A stretch of 58,807 bases of DNA from Candidatus Dechloromonas phosphorivorans (lineage in GTDB: Bacteria > Pseudomonadota > Gammaproteobacteria > Burkholderiales > Rhodocyclaceae): the NCBI GenBank assembly GCA_016709495.1, contig JADJMS010000030.1, positions 1 through 58,807 on the forward strand, read 5' to 3'. The notes under the pieces are model-generated. The model was not told the DNA's origin and made no database searches. It saw only the letters and a list, made by a program, of their open reading frames with translations. Positions 9,677-19,847 of this stretch are shown piece after piece. The number at the start of each line of letters is the position of its first letter. Position 1 is the stretch's first letter. Both the position numbers and the translations under genes were made by a program.

Positions 9677-10488
9677 ATGACCAACTCAGATCTCTTGGCT
9701 TCTAACGAAATCGACGATTTTTATCGGCATATTCGTGGTTATTGGGGTCACCTTAGTGCATCCTTGGCGGGGGAAGACTCGGGTATGCTCAATTTCGGAT
9801 ATTGGGCGAACGAATGCCCGGATTTATATACTGCGCAAATAAATTTTCTGGATAAGATTGTCGGTACACTTGATCATCAGGGCTTTGTCGGTCAGGGTCT
9901 CGAAATTGGATGTGGTATTGGCGGGATAAGCATAGGCTTGCTAAAAAAAATGCCGGCTACCCGGATGGTGGCGATTGATATCTCCCCGATCAATTGAAGG
10001 TTGCAAAGAAAATACCAATAGCGCGGGACTGCTTTCGCGTTTGAATTTCCAATCTGGATGACTCAATGGCCCTGTCTTCCGATGCGGATTCTTTCGACTT
10101 TACCCTTTGTATCGAATCATCCTTTCACTACGACGATAAAGAACGCTTTTTTGCGGAAAATTTCCGAGTTTTAAAAGCGGGGGGGCAGGCGGTTTTGGCT
10201 GATATCACTTGTGAAAATGTTGAAAGGGTTACTTTTCGTCGTGGTAATCATTTTGAGAGTCGGCTGCGCTATATTGATTTGGCCGAAAAGGCCGGATTTA
10301 TTGTGGAGTCGGTTGAGGATATAGGCCAATTGGTTTATCGACAATTGTATGAATATATATTGAAATTCAACAAAGATAACCGTGAATTAAATGGAAAATA
10401 TTGGTCTGTCGTATTGCGAAATTATGCCCGACTGGCTGATGAGGGATTGATGGGTTACCATTTTTTCCGTTTCCGTAAACCGCTTTGA
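9677..10488 (+). CDS. SAM-dependent methyltransferase (frameshifted)
   Basis: About 270 residues from MTNSDLLASNE. SAM-binding motif I is clear (GLEIGCGIGGISIGLL, about residues 76-91), followed by MVAIDISP. At least two indels between 9990 and 10070 break the frame before the second half, which resumes with DSFDFTLCIESSFHYDD and ends in FFRFRKPL. The class I fold with a CIESSFHYDD post-motif resembles O- or C-methyltransferases acting on small molecules or sugars. It may modify a sugar or cap the O-antigen; target unknown. Confidence 0.7.
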
Positions 10489-10551
10489 TTGTTTTTATAT
10501 GGGAGTGCTTGGGCTTGCTTTTTAAATATTCGTACCTTTGTCGTTAATAGC

Positions 10552-11448
10552 ATGCACCCAAAATTTATTGCCCGATTCACTCGTTATTTACGTTTGTGCC
10601 AAGGGCTTTCGCGGATACTACCTCCGGCGCTCTCTTTGCCTCTATGTGCTTGGTTGTCGCGGCTTGACATTCTGCCCCGACCTGGCAATGAGGATTGGGG
10701 GGCCGCATTGGAGAAGCTTCCTCATTTATCTGATAAAGTTTTTAAAGAGCATCTAAGCTTTGTCGGGGTTATGGAAGGGGCTGCATTCTATTTTCGTGAC
10801 TTTGAAAAAATGCTGCCTGGTGTCAAATTCGCGCCCAATCTGGCTGGTCTGCCAAATTTGGCTGGTGGGGTATTGATATTAACTTACCATCATCATTTCA
10901 ATGTGCTGCTCTGTGCATTCCTTGGTCGCCTTTTGAATCGCCGTGTAAATGTTCTTGCAATGGACCCTGATTTGAGTCCTCTGGCCAAGCCTCTTGCCTG
11001 GTACAAAGATGTTATGTATGGCGATTCCGAAACACAATTGTCCGGGGGGCGATATGTTCTGGTGCACCCCGGCTCCGGGAATGCGGTTGGCCAAGGGCTT
11101 CGTGACATGGTTCGACGTGATTCGGCATTAATTTCAGTGCATGATTTTGGACACCCGTTTGCCAATGAAAGCGTGATGTCATTGAACGTATTAGGCCGCA
11201 AGCTATTGGCGCCGGTGGGTGCGATTGCATTTGGGTTGAGTCGCAAGATTCCTGTATTTGTAACGTGGCTAGAATGGGACGGGGGGGCCAGGTTTATTAT
11301 TAAAGGTACTGCACTTGATACAAATAGTGAGGAGAGTGTTCTGAAGGGCTACTTTGCTTCTCTTGAAACCATGGTTGCCGAGAATCCGGCGCAATGGGAA
11401 GGTTGGCCAAGTATTTGTAATATGGAATTGGCCGAGGTGCCTGGATGA
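10552..11448 (+). CDS. Putative lysophospholipid-acyltransferase-like (LpxL-type fold) protein
   Basis: 298 residues from MHPKFIARF (an upstream reading from 10489 has a poorly placed start). The pattern of an N-terminal hydrophobic helix, then LILTYHHHFNVLLCAFLGRL, then a helix-rich remainder with VHPGSGN and PVFVTWLEWDGG, resembles the LpxL/LPLAT superfamily. The histidine cluster takes the place of the usual HFGNWE block, and the acidic partner of the catalytic His is not obvious. It may transfer an acyl group to the polysaccharide or to a carrier. Family assignment is tentative. Confidence 0.45.
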   Translation: MHPKFIARFTRYLRLCQGLSRILPPALSLPLCAWLSRLDILPRPGNEDWGAALEKLPHLSDKVFKEHLSFVGVMEGAAFYFRDFEKMLPGVKFAPNLAGLPNLAGGVLILTYHHHFNVLLCAFLGRLLNRRVNVLAMDPDLSPLAKPLAWYKDVMYGDSETQLSGGRYVLVHPGSGNAVGQGLRDMVRRDSALISVHDFGHPFANESVMSLNVLGRKLLAPVGAIAFGLSRKIPVFVTWLEWDGGARFIIKGTALDTNSEESVLKGYFASLETMVAENPAQWEGWPSICNMELAEVPG

Positions 11449-11517
11449 GCATGTTCATTTGCTTCGAGGTGATGTGTTGCGTTGGCTTTGTCCTCCATGT
11501 TTGATGCTTGCCTTACG

Positions 11518-12642
11518 ATGCGTTTGATCATTATTGGCATCAAAGATGTCTTCGCCGATTCAACCGAGTTGCAATATGCCTCATCTCGTTTGTTGAGTTC
11601 CCTGCCGGCCAGTGCAACTCGGGTATTTGCTAACGTGGATGACTGGGCCGCACTGGAAAAATTTGCCGTAGTGCAGGTGGACGCTGCCGGGTTGATGGAT
11701 GGCGATCATGTGTTGCTGTTGGCCCATGCCGCCTTGATGCCGGCGCCTGGAACATTGGCCGCCTTGGCTGCAGCGCTTGATGCTGGGGCTGGCGCTGCGT
11801 TGGCATTTGATTCTCGCCACCCCTGCCCGGCGCTCGGGCCGGATTACTTTACTGTTCGAGGTATTGAGCGTTATGCGGCCAGCCTTGCTAAGTGCATGGT
11901 CTTCCCTTATGGAGAGAATCCCTTCCCTCCCTCCGTGCTTATGCTTTCTGCCGGCCAATTGCGGCGTGGGGACTGGCGTGCAAGCGTCGTGTGTGTGCCG
12001 GGCGCTTATGCGCATGATTTTTCTTCCTATCATCAAGGGCGTCGGGAGGAGGTGATCTCGCTGGTTCCTGTTGCAGCAAGCTGTGTGCTGGATGTAGGAG
12101 GTGGTGAGGGGGGGTTTCTCGAGGCTTTGAAGGCCGCCAGAGCGTGCGAAACCCACTTGGCTGAGTTCTCAGAGACTGCCTGTCTCGCTGCTTCTTCACG
12201 TGTGGACCGGGTTTGGCCTGGCGATTTCATGCGGTCAGAATTTGACAAAAAGTTTGATTGCATCACTTTTCTGGATGTTCTGGAGCATACGGAATGGCCG
12301 GCTCAGTGGTTGGTTAGAGCCCGTCAACTGCTGCGAACGGATGGGTGTGTCATCGCATCGATTCCGAATGTCGGGCACTGGTCGGTGGTGGCTGATTTAT
12401 TGGAGGGGCGTTGGGACTATGCCCCCGCCGGTATCCATTGCATTACGCACTTGCGTTTTTTTACCAAAGTGGGCGTCGAGCAATTGATGGCCGAGGCAGG
12501 TTATGAGATTGTAACCATTGAAGCAACGCGGTCGGAGATTCCCGAGTGGTTTAACTTGCCCGGAGATCGGGGCCGCTTGGTGGTGGACCGCGAAGCGCTT
12601 GCCACTTACTCGTTTCTGATTTTGGCCAGACCGTACCAATGA
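11518..12642 (+). CDS. Two-domain protein: unknown N-terminal domain plus SAM methyltransferase
   Basis: 374 residues from MRLIIIGIKDVF. The N-terminal ~175 residues have an alpha/beta appearance (MDGDHVLLLAHAALMPAPG resembles a degenerate glycosyltransferase-like stretch) that I cannot name. The C-terminal ~200 residues are a class I methyltransferase with motif I VLDVGGGEGGFLEAL, FDCITFLDVLEHTEWP and IASIPNVGHWSVV, the pattern of UbiG/COQ3-like enzymes common in O-antigen loci. The downstream glycosyltransferase start overlaps its stop (ATGA), so they are coupled. A candidate for methylation of a sugar or for capping the chain read by the Wzt C-terminal domain. Confidence 0.72.
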   Translation: MRLIIIGIKDVFADSTELQYASSRLLSSLPASATRVFANVDDWAALEKFAVVQVDAAGLMDGDHVLLLAHAALMPAPGTLAALAAALDAGAGAALAFDSRHPCPALGPDYFTVRGIERYAASLAKCMVFPYGENPFPPSVLMLSAGQLRRGDWRASVVCVPGAYAHDFSSYHQGRREEVISLVPVAASCVLDVGGGEGGFLEALKAARACETHLAEFSETACLAASSRVDRVWPGDFMRSEFDKKFDCITFLDVLEHTEWPAQWLVRARQLLRTDGCVIASIPNVGHWSVVADLLEGRWDYAPAGIHCITHLRFFTKVGVEQLMAEAGYEIVTIEATRSEIPEWFNLPGDRGRLVVDREALATYSFLILARPYQ

Positions 12643-13724
12643 GTTGCGTCGCAATTTTGGTCAATTTTCATTCCTCCTGGCTGATTGTCGAGGCAGTCGG
12701 GTCTTTGGTCAGTGACCCGGCATGTGATGAAATTCATGTGGTGGATAACTCGGTTTCTGCTGATGAGGCTGAGTATTTGCGTTGCCATCTACCGAAATCG
12801 GTCCGATTGACGGTCAGCCAGGAAAATATCGGGTTTGCTGGTGCCTGCAATCTTGTGTTTGCGAATACGGCAAGCGACTTTGTGTTGTTGTTGAATCCGG
12901 ATGCCCGGTTGTTGCCGGATGCCTTGCAACGAATGCTGGCCTTGGCTGCCACCTCGAATAATATTGGCGCAGTCGGACCACGTGTTTTTTGGGATGATGC
13001 ACACCTTTTCCAGTTGCCGCCCACCACCTTCCCCTCTGCAAGTGGCCTGATTCTGGATCGCCTCTCGGCACGCTTTCTCATTTTGCTTCGCCTGCGTTCG
13101 CAATGGTTCAGATACCGCTCGATACGACAATGGGTGGCTTTACGCCCGTTTCGTGTAGACGCACTATCTGGCGGGCACGTTCTGGTGCGCCGCGCGGCGG
13201 CGGTGGCTGCCGGCGGCTTGTTTGACCCGGCGTTTTTCATGTACTGGGAGGACTCCGACTTAATGCAACGTTTGCGTTCAGCTGGTTTCATGCTTTACCT
13301 CGAACCGGGCGCAGGCTGTGTTCACCACTACGAACATGGACCAAACAAGGATGCACTGATTGGTAACGGCTGGCCGGCTTATGCGACCAAACATTTTTCC
13401 GGGCGATTCTGGCAGGTTGTCGACTGGTTTTTCGAGCGCTTTGGCTCGGCTACTGATGTTCCCCGTGACTGGCCCGTTGTCGAACTGGCCGACAGAGATA
13501 TACACATCGTCCTGCCCGAAGCATTGCATGCCGCGTGGTTGATCGAATTCAGCCCATCCTTTTCTTTTGTTCCCTCGATGGGAAGATTAGGGAGCGGATC
13601 AATAGCTGAAATTCCGGGCATTTGCGCGAAAAATTTTCGCGGGCGGGATTTTTACATCCGAATCAGTGATGCTCGGCGCCTTAATGGCCCTGTGCTGTAC
13701 AGGATTGCGCGCCCTGTAAGTTGA
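12639..13724 (+). CDS. Glycosyltransferase family 2 (rhamnosyltransferase-like)
   Basis: 361 residues, intact. GT2 fold: N-terminal MSCVAILVNFHSS, then IGFAGACNLVF, the DXD-type LLLNPDARLLPDAL (about 83-96), and a C-terminal catalytic FMYWEDSDLMQRL (about 200-212) that matches the ED/W motif of WbbL-like rhamnosyltransferases. The start overlaps the upstream methyltransferase stop (ATGA). It adds one sugar to the lipid-linked chain on the cytoplasmic side. Donor and acceptor cannot be told from the sequence. Confidence 0.85.
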   Translation: MSCVAILVNFHSSWLIVEAVGSLVSDPACDEIHVVDNSVSADEAEYLRCHLPKSVRLTVSQENIGFAGACNLVFANTASDFVLLLNPDARLLPDALQRMLALAATSNNIGAVGPRVFWDDAHLFQLPPTTFPSASGLILDRLSARFLILLRLRSQWFRYRSIRQWVALRPFRVDALSGGHVLVRRAAAVAAGGLFDPAFFMYWEDSDLMQRLRSAGFMLYLEPGAGCVHHYEHGPNKDALIGNGWPAYATKHFSGRFWQVVDWFFERFGSATDVPRDWPVVELADRDIHIVLPEALHAAWLIEFSPSFSFVPSMGRLGSGSIAEIPGICAKNFRGRDFYIRISDARRLNGPVLYRIARPVS

Positions 13725-13738
13725 GGATTATTGCAAGC

Positions 13739-15217
13739 ATGACGGACACCGCACCCGAACAAACCAGAATTCCCTATTCTCCTTCTGCATTGCCGGTAGC
13801 CCGAGAGGTGCTGGTGTTTGCTCCGCATGCGGACGACGAGGTCTTTGGCTGCGGCGGAACACTCGCACTGCTGGTAGCGGCGGGGGCCAGTGTTCGGGTA
13901 GTGGTGGTTACCGATGGTGCTTTGGGTGGCGTTGAAAATGGTCCCGGACTCATTTCTTTGCGGCAAAGCGAATCGGCTGCCGCTGCCCTTGTTCTCGGTT
14001 ATCCCGAGCCAGAGAACTGGGCTTTGCCGGATCGCGGAATTCGCTATGGCGAAGCGTTGGTCAGGCGTATGTTGGCTGAAATGGGCAATGCGGATCTGGT
14101 TTTTGCCCCTCACCCCGGCGAGTTACATCCAGATCATCAGGTCGTCGCACTGGCCTGCTTCGAAGCACTGCAGCGCCAAGCCAGTTCAGCCCGGTTGGCC
14201 TTCTACGAGGTCAGCAGGCCGCTTGAGCCCAATACCCTGATTGACAGCACGGTGGTTGCCGAAGCGAAATTGGCTGCCATGCGCTGCTTTGCCTCCCAGT
14301 TGGCCGAACAGCGCTACGATGAACGCATGGTGGCACTCAATTGCTACCGAACCTATACCTTACCGCGCGCCGTACAGGCGGCTGAAGCTTTTCGTTTGAT
14401 CGAGAGCCATGAGTTGGGTCTGGGCTTGCCCCGCCTTTGCCCGGACTCGTCGAGCCTGCGCATTGCTAATGGCCTGGCGATTGCCGGGAGTGAATTACCA
14501 CTGATCAGCATCCTTGTCCTTTGTACTGGCCGCCCCGAACTGGAGTCGGCTATCGCTTCGATTCGGCAACAAACATACCCCAACTTGGAATTGGTACTGA
14601 TTTACGTCGGAGAGGGGAAAGCTTGGCAATTGCCGGAAACGTACGGGCGTTTTCTCATGACGCCGGTGAATTTCGGGAAGGATATATTGACTCTCGGCGC
14701 AGCAGTGAACCGTGGATTGGCTGAAGCCCAAGGCGAGTATCTGGGTATTCTCGACGAGGATGCATTGTTATTACCAGACCACGTTGAGAAACTTTTCAAA
14801 GCGCTTTGCCTCGACCAGGCTGCACTTGCCGGGTATTCTGGAGTGCATGTCCTTGGGCGTGATGATGCCGTGCTTCAGACTATCGACGATGCATTTGACT
14901 TTACTCATTCGCATCCATTGCCAATACACGCAATTTTGTTTCGGCGGGCTGCTATCGATACTTATTCCTGCCGCTTTGATGAAGCCTCGGATTGTTTAGC
15001 CGATAGAGATTTCCTGGCGCAACTAGCTGGTTTTGGTGCATTCAATTATTACCCGGGCGTTTCGGTGCTGTGCCGTCGGTTGCCGGGGGCGTTATGCCCG
15101 ACGGAAAGCGTGCTGCAACCGACATCGATAGTCAATTCTCCTGCCGGGTCCGATGCGCGTTCACCGCTTCAGCATGTTTTGTCCCGATTGCGCCAGTGTT
15201 TTCAAGTTCGACGTTGA
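13739..15217 (+). CDS. PIG-L deacetylase fused to family 2 glycosyltransferase
   Basis: 492 residues from ATG MTDTAPEQ; the frame opens at a TTG at 13721 but that codon overlaps the upstream stop. The N-terminal ~220 residues are a PIG-L/LmbE-type zinc deacetylase: FAPHADDEVFGCGGTL (the usual PHPDDE with Ala for Pro) and FAPHPGELHPDHQVV. The C-terminal ~250 residues are a GT2 domain (PLISILVLCTGRPELESAI, YLGILDEDALLLPDH). A single chain could remove an acetyl group from an N-acetylated sugar and act on the same glycan, but coupling is an inference. No frameshift seen. Confidence 0.82.
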   Translation: MTDTAPEQTRIPYSPSALPVAREVLVFAPHADDEVFGCGGTLALLVAAGASVRVVVVTDGALGGVENGPGLISLRQSESAAAALVLGYPEPENWALPDRGIRYGEALVRRMLAEMGNADLVFAPHPGELHPDHQVVALACFEALQRQASSARLAFYEVSRPLEPNTLIDSTVVAEAKLAAMRCFASQLAEQRYDERMVALNCYRTYTLPRAVQAAEAFRLIESHELGLGLPRLCPDSSSLRIANGLAIAGSELPLISILVLCTGRPELESAIASIRQQTYPNLELVLIYVGEGKAWQLPETYGRFLMTPVNFGKDILTLGAAVNRGLAEAQGEYLGILDEDALLLPDHVEKLFKALCLDQAALAGYSGVHVLGRDDAVLQTIDDAFDFTHSHPLPIHAILFRRAAIDTYSCRFDEASDCLADRDFLAQLAGFGAFNYYPGVSVLCRRLPGALCPTESVLQPTSIVNSPAGSDARSPLQHVLSRLRQCFQVRR

Positions 15218-15228
15218 AGCTACTGCTC

Positions 15229-16303
15229 ATGGATTCGGTTGTTTCCGCACGACATAGAGACAATAATTTCAACATCCTGCGGATGTTTGCCGCGCTGGCG
15301 GTATTGATTACACATAGTTTGCGCTTGCCACCGAGATCCGCGTGCCGAACCCTTTCGGGGCACTCTCGGAATGACGATGGGTTTGATGGCAGTAGATGTT
15401 TTTTTTATTACTAGTGGATTTTTAATAACTGGAAGTTTGCTCAAGCGCGGGGGGGCGATCGAATTTATTTGGGCAAGGGCGTTAAGGATATTTCCTGCGT
15501 TAGTTGTAATGCTTGTTATAACTGTTTTTGGAATGGGGCTTTTTGTTACTACACTTCCTGTTGATCAGTATTTGACCAGCAAACAGGTTTATTCATATTT
15601 CGTTTATTGTGCAACATTGTTCTTTGGTGTTGCTTACGATTTGCCAGGGGTTTTTACTGATAACCCATATAAAAATGCGTCAACGGGTCATTGTGGACTT
15701 TGCCATACGAAGTAAGAATGTATGCAATATTGCTGGACTCTGGTGCATCACGCGTGTGCTGAAGGGCGTTGATTCAAAATCATTCAAAGTCTTAATTACG
15801 TGCCTTTCCTTTTTTTCTTGGCTTCCATTTTTTATACCCGTCAGACTAATTCACCGATTGCACCGCTGTTCATGCTCGGTTATATGTTTTTTATCGGTTC
15901 TGTGTTTTATTTATGGAAAGATAAAATTTTGTTAAACAAACATATTGCGTTACCCGCGTTGGTCGTGTTGGTGGCGGCAGCAAATATAGACAAAACTATT
16001 TTTTTTGTTTTGTATATCTTGTTGTTACCTTACATCGTCCTCTATTTTGCCTATTTTCCGTCAAGATTAGTTAGAAATTACAATCGGTTTGGCGATTATT
16101 CGTACGGTGTTTATATTTATGCATTTCCAGTTCAGCAATGCCTAGCTTTTATGATGCCAGGCATCTCGGTGCGAAATATGATTTTCTTCTCGCTCAGTAT
16201 TACATTGGTTTTGGCTATCGCATCATGGAATTTGGTGGAGCGACACGCCCTTTTGCTCAAAGGAAAAAGTCTCAAATACCTAGGCAGTATTGGCGTTCGA
16301 TAA
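15229..16303 (+). CDS. Acyltransferase family 3 membrane O-acyltransferase (OafA/YrhL-like; several frameshifts)
   Basis: About 358 residues when three or more indels between 15320 and 15830 are repaired. Family landmarks: NFNILRMFAALAVLITHS at the N-terminus (His of the catalytic R/H pair), MAVDVFFITSGFLITGSLL, FIWARALRIFPALVVMLV, a damaged SLWTLPYEVRMY block near 15690-15740, and about ten membrane helices. Such proteins O-acetylate surface polysaccharide from the inner membrane. Base composition is visibly more A/T-rich than the neighbouring housekeeping regions, which suggests horizontal acquisition. Whether the frameshifts are real or sequencing errors is open. Confidence 0.75.
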
Positions 16304-16501
16304 GGAAATTATCATCCCTAAATCTCGTCCTTCAGGATTTCCTCATCACGGTCCTGTGCTTCTATATGTTTGTGCCGGCGGTTGGCTCGAATCACGTATA
16401 ATTTTCATTTTAGTTGTAGTCTAATGGTAACTTTTGCCTGTTCTTGCTTTTTGTAGCAGCGGGTTAAGCGGAGTTGCTGCCCGAATCGCAAACAGACCCG
16501 A
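16304..16501. other. Short non-coding spacer before the GT2 gene
   Basis: About 200 A/T-rich bases after the acyltransferase. No convincing gene, terminator or repeat; small open frames here are not protein-like. Confidence 0.4.
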
Positions 16502-17707
16502 ATGCCTTCAATCCCGCCAATCAAAGTCAGCATCATCATTCGCAGCATGGGGCGAGCTTGTTTGCGCGAAGCATTGCTATCCGTTGCAAATGCAGCGTTT
16601 GCACCACTTGAGGTAATTCTGGTCAATGCTCGTGGCGGGCATCATGATGAGCCAAGCCACTCGGACGAGCGACTTCGTTTTCGTCTAGTTAACCAAGGAG
16701 GAGCCGCTCTTGAGCGGGCGCCAGCAGCTAACTCGGGATTGTTAGAAAGCACAGGGGAGTTCGTTCAGTTTTTGGATGACGATGATTTGGTCGATGTTGA
16801 CCATCTGGCACGTCTCGTTGCTTGTTTAAGCGCGCATCCGGATGCAATTGCCGCCTATACCGGAGTTCGTCTGTTAGATGCTCAGGGTAATGCTCTACGC
16901 GAGTTGAATGAGGCTTGGGAGCCCGAGCGTTTGTTGGGCATGAACTTTTTGCCGATTCACGCTGTCATGTTTCGGGGCGAGAGAGTTCGCAGGCACTTAA
17001 GTTTTGATCCATCCTTGCGCTTAATGGAGGATTGGGATTTTTGGCGGCAATTGGCTATGTTGGGCGATTTTGTTAGACTGCCCGGTTGTTCGGCAACTTA
17101 TCGCTTGCAACATGGCGAATCCGGCTTGTCCGGCTGGCGTGACAAGCAGGCGATGTATTTTGCTCATTCGCTGGTTCTCGATAAAATCAGGCTGGTTGAT
17201 GCCACCGGTGTTAGTCGAGCCTTATTCTGGTTTGATACAGCACTAAATCATGTTCAGGGTGAAAAAGAGGCGCTGGCGACCGATCTCAAGTCGGCCAATT
17301 CGTATGTTGTGGCGCTCGAACAGCGTGTTCGCCTTGAAGAGGCGACTTCCATTCATTTCCGTCACGCCAATGAGGTCCTCGTGAGTGAGCGAAATGCAGC
17401 TTTGGTTGAAGTAGACAAGATGCGATGCGCCCATGATGACATCGCTATCAAACTGGCTGCGACACAGAGTGACATCACGGCCGCGGCAAGCAATGGATTG
17501 CGCCCAAAGCTGGGCACAACCAAAATGAATTGCGACGCAAAAAAGGGCGATATTGACGAATTGGTGACTACGCGGAATGAAGACACGAATGAGGCAATAT
17601 CCAGGAGGGCCCTCGCATTGGTACTTGAATCAACGTCCTGGAAGATAACGGCCCCTTTTCGCAGGCTGGTCACGAAAATTCGCCATCGAGGCAACGCAGA
17701 TGATTGA
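16502..17707 (+). CDS. Glycosyltransferase family 2 with C-terminal coiled coil
   Basis: 401 residues, intact. N-terminal GT2 domain (IKVSIIIRSMGRACLREAL, GEFVQFLDDDDLVDVDHL, LRLMEDWDFWRQLAML). After about residue 255 comes an acidic/basic helical stretch (EKEALATDLKSANSYVVALE) predicted to coil, ending in the ESTSWKITAPFRRL signature often found as a linker between tandem glycosyltransferase modules. The stop overlaps the start of the next gene by eight bases. The same GT2-coiled-coil-STSWK layout is found in the opposite arm of the locus (24329-25939). Confidence 0.85.
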   Translation: MPSIPPIKVSIIIRSMGRACLREALLSVANAAFAPLEVILVNARGGHHDEPSHSDERLRFRLVNQGGAALERAPAANSGLLESTGEFVQFLDDDDLVDVDHLARLVACLSAHPDAIAAYTGVRLLDAQGNALRELNEAWEPERLLGMNFLPIHAVMFRGERVRRHLSFDPSLRLMEDWDFWRQLAMLGDFVRLPGCSATYRLQHGESGLSGWRDKQAMYFAHSLVLDKIRLVDATGVSRALFWFDTALNHVQGEKEALATDLKSANSYVVALEQRVRLEEATSIHFRHANEVLVSERNAALVEVDKMRCAHDDIAIKLAATQSDITAAASNGLRPKLGTTKMNCDAKKGDIDELVTTRNEDTNEAISRRALALVLESTSWKITAPFRRLVTKIRHRGNADD

Positions 17708-19847
17708 TGTCATTATTCCTGTTTATCGCGGCCTTCGAAACACAGGCCTGCTTGGAAAGCGTGTGGCACGCTCGTTCTTCTCTTTCATTTCAGCTGATTG
17801 TCATCAATGATTGTTCTCCGGATGATGCATTGAGTGAGGTTGCGGGTTCAGGTGGGTCTGCACTCCATGGTTCTCCTTGAAACACGGAGAATCTCGGGTT
17901 TGTCGCGACCGTCAATCGTGGAATGAGTGTCTCTGATGAGCACGATGTGCTGTTACTGAACAGTGATACCGAAGTTGCCGATGGCTGGCTGGAGAGAATC
18001 CACCGTACAGCCTATTCGTCACCGGATATCGGCACGGTAACACCGTTCTCAAACAATGCGACTATCTGCAGCTATCCTGCTTTTTGCCAAGACAATATGT
18101 TGCCGGATGAGTTTACAGTCGAATCCCTGGATCCCTTATTTGCAGAAGCCAATTCCGGTGTTGTTATTGATATTCCAACCGCTGTCGGCTTCTGTATGTA
18201 CATACGGCGGGAAGTTCTACGAAAAATTGGCTTGTTTGATGTGGAACGGTTCGGCAAAGGATATGGTGAAGAGAACGATTTTTGTTGTCGAGCCAGTGCC
18301 GCTGGTTACCGTAATGTTCTGGCTGCCGATGTTTTTGTTTGGCATAAAGGAAATGTCAGTTTTGGCGATAGCCATAATGAGCGCAAGCAAAAATGTCTGG
18401 AGACACTGCAGCAACTGCATCCTGCCTATATCCCTAATGTACACCGACATATTCAGGCCGACCCCGCTCGTGAGGCTCGCTTGCGGGTTGATTTTTTGCG
18501 CTGGCAAAAACGCTCTTTGCCACGGATATTGTTTGTCACACATGATCGCGGGGGCGGCACCGAGCAACATTGTCGCGAATTGGCAGGACTTGCTTGAAGG
18601 CAAAGCCTTTGTATTTAGGCTGGGAGCAGAGCCGGGAGGAATAACGGCGGTTACAGGTTACAGCAGAGGTGGAGACTGTTGCGTTTCATTTTGTGCTGCC
18701 TGGAGGAATATTCGAATTTGCAATTGCTACGTCACGTCGGTATCTGTCGGTGCATATATCACACAATACGTGTCGATAATACGGTTTGGAATCTTGCACG
18801 GGATTGGGCGTCCCTCAAGACTACACTGCGCACGATTATTTTGCAATGTGCCCACAGATTACCCTGACCAATGAGCAAAACCGATATTGTGGTGAACTTG
18901 GCGAGGCACAGTGCAGCTTGTGTCTCCAAAAGCGACCGGTGGTTGGTAGATTATCAATTGTCGAATGGCGGGCTCGCTATCGCGAGTTGCTACAGCACTC
19001 GGATCGTGTCATCGTGCCTGCTGATTCTGTATTGGCTCGTTATCGTCATTATTTTGCCCTCGATAATCTTGTACTAGCTGCGCATCCAGACAGCTTGCCC
19101 GGCTGGCAGCCATCAGTGGTTCCGCTATCTGTGCCAACCGATCGCTGTATCCGCGTTGCCGTCCTAGGGGCTCTGTCTCCGATGAAAGGGCCGGATATTC
19201 TCGAATCTGCCGTATTCGATGCACGTTCCCGCGCCTTGCCAATCACATATAAACTTTTTGGATACGCTTATCGTAACTTGTCCGAAGGTGATAAGTTGGA
19301 GGTGCATGGTTCCTATGAGCCAGCGGATTTGCATGCACTGTTGATTGCTTGGAAACCTGATGTCGTCTGGTTTCCAGCTTTGTGGCCAGAGACTTATAGC
19401 TACACACTAAGTGAGTGCTTCCGTCTGGGATTGCTGGTGCTAGTTTCGGATTTGGGTGCCTTAGCTGACCGTATTAAACTCAGGCCTCATTCTTGGGTCT
19501 TTCCGTGGGATCTTTCAGGGCGGGAATGGAATGATCGAATCATTGAAGTGAATCAAGAGGCTGGTAAAGAAATCGAAGATCATTTTCATGTTCAGGACTC
19601 TGCTGCTTTTTATCTGGATTCTTATTTGCCTGTAGATAGGCTGCTATCGCCTTCAAGGCTAGGGCTTCCACCGGATGTCTTGCTCAAATTTACGCGCTAC
19701 CGGGTACTGACCCAGCACCAGCGATCTCGACTAAGACTTCTCGAGATTCTGGTCTCGCTACGTGGCCATGTTGCTTTTGCTTGGTTGGCCAAGAGAGTCC
19801 CGATGTCGTTTCAACGCCGGCTCAAAGATCGTTTGCTGGGCAGGTAA
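17700..19847 (+). CDS. Bifunctional glycosyltransferase, GT2 plus GT4 (several frameshifts)
   Basis: About 715 residues when read across at least four indels (about 17740, 17880, 18595 and 18640-18790). The start MIDVIIPVYRG overlaps the upstream stop. GT2 module: ENLGFVATVNRGMS, VLLLNSDTEVADGWLERI, GFGKGYGEENDFCCRAS-like block. GT4 module: PRILFVTHDRGGGTEQHCREL opens a Rossmann fold, then DYTAHDYFAMCPQITL, CIRVAVLGALSPMKG and a YSYTLSECFRLG donor-site motif. This arrangement is typical of multi-domain enzymes that build the repeat unit of rhamnan or similar polymers. Frame breaks may be errors. Confidence 0.75.
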
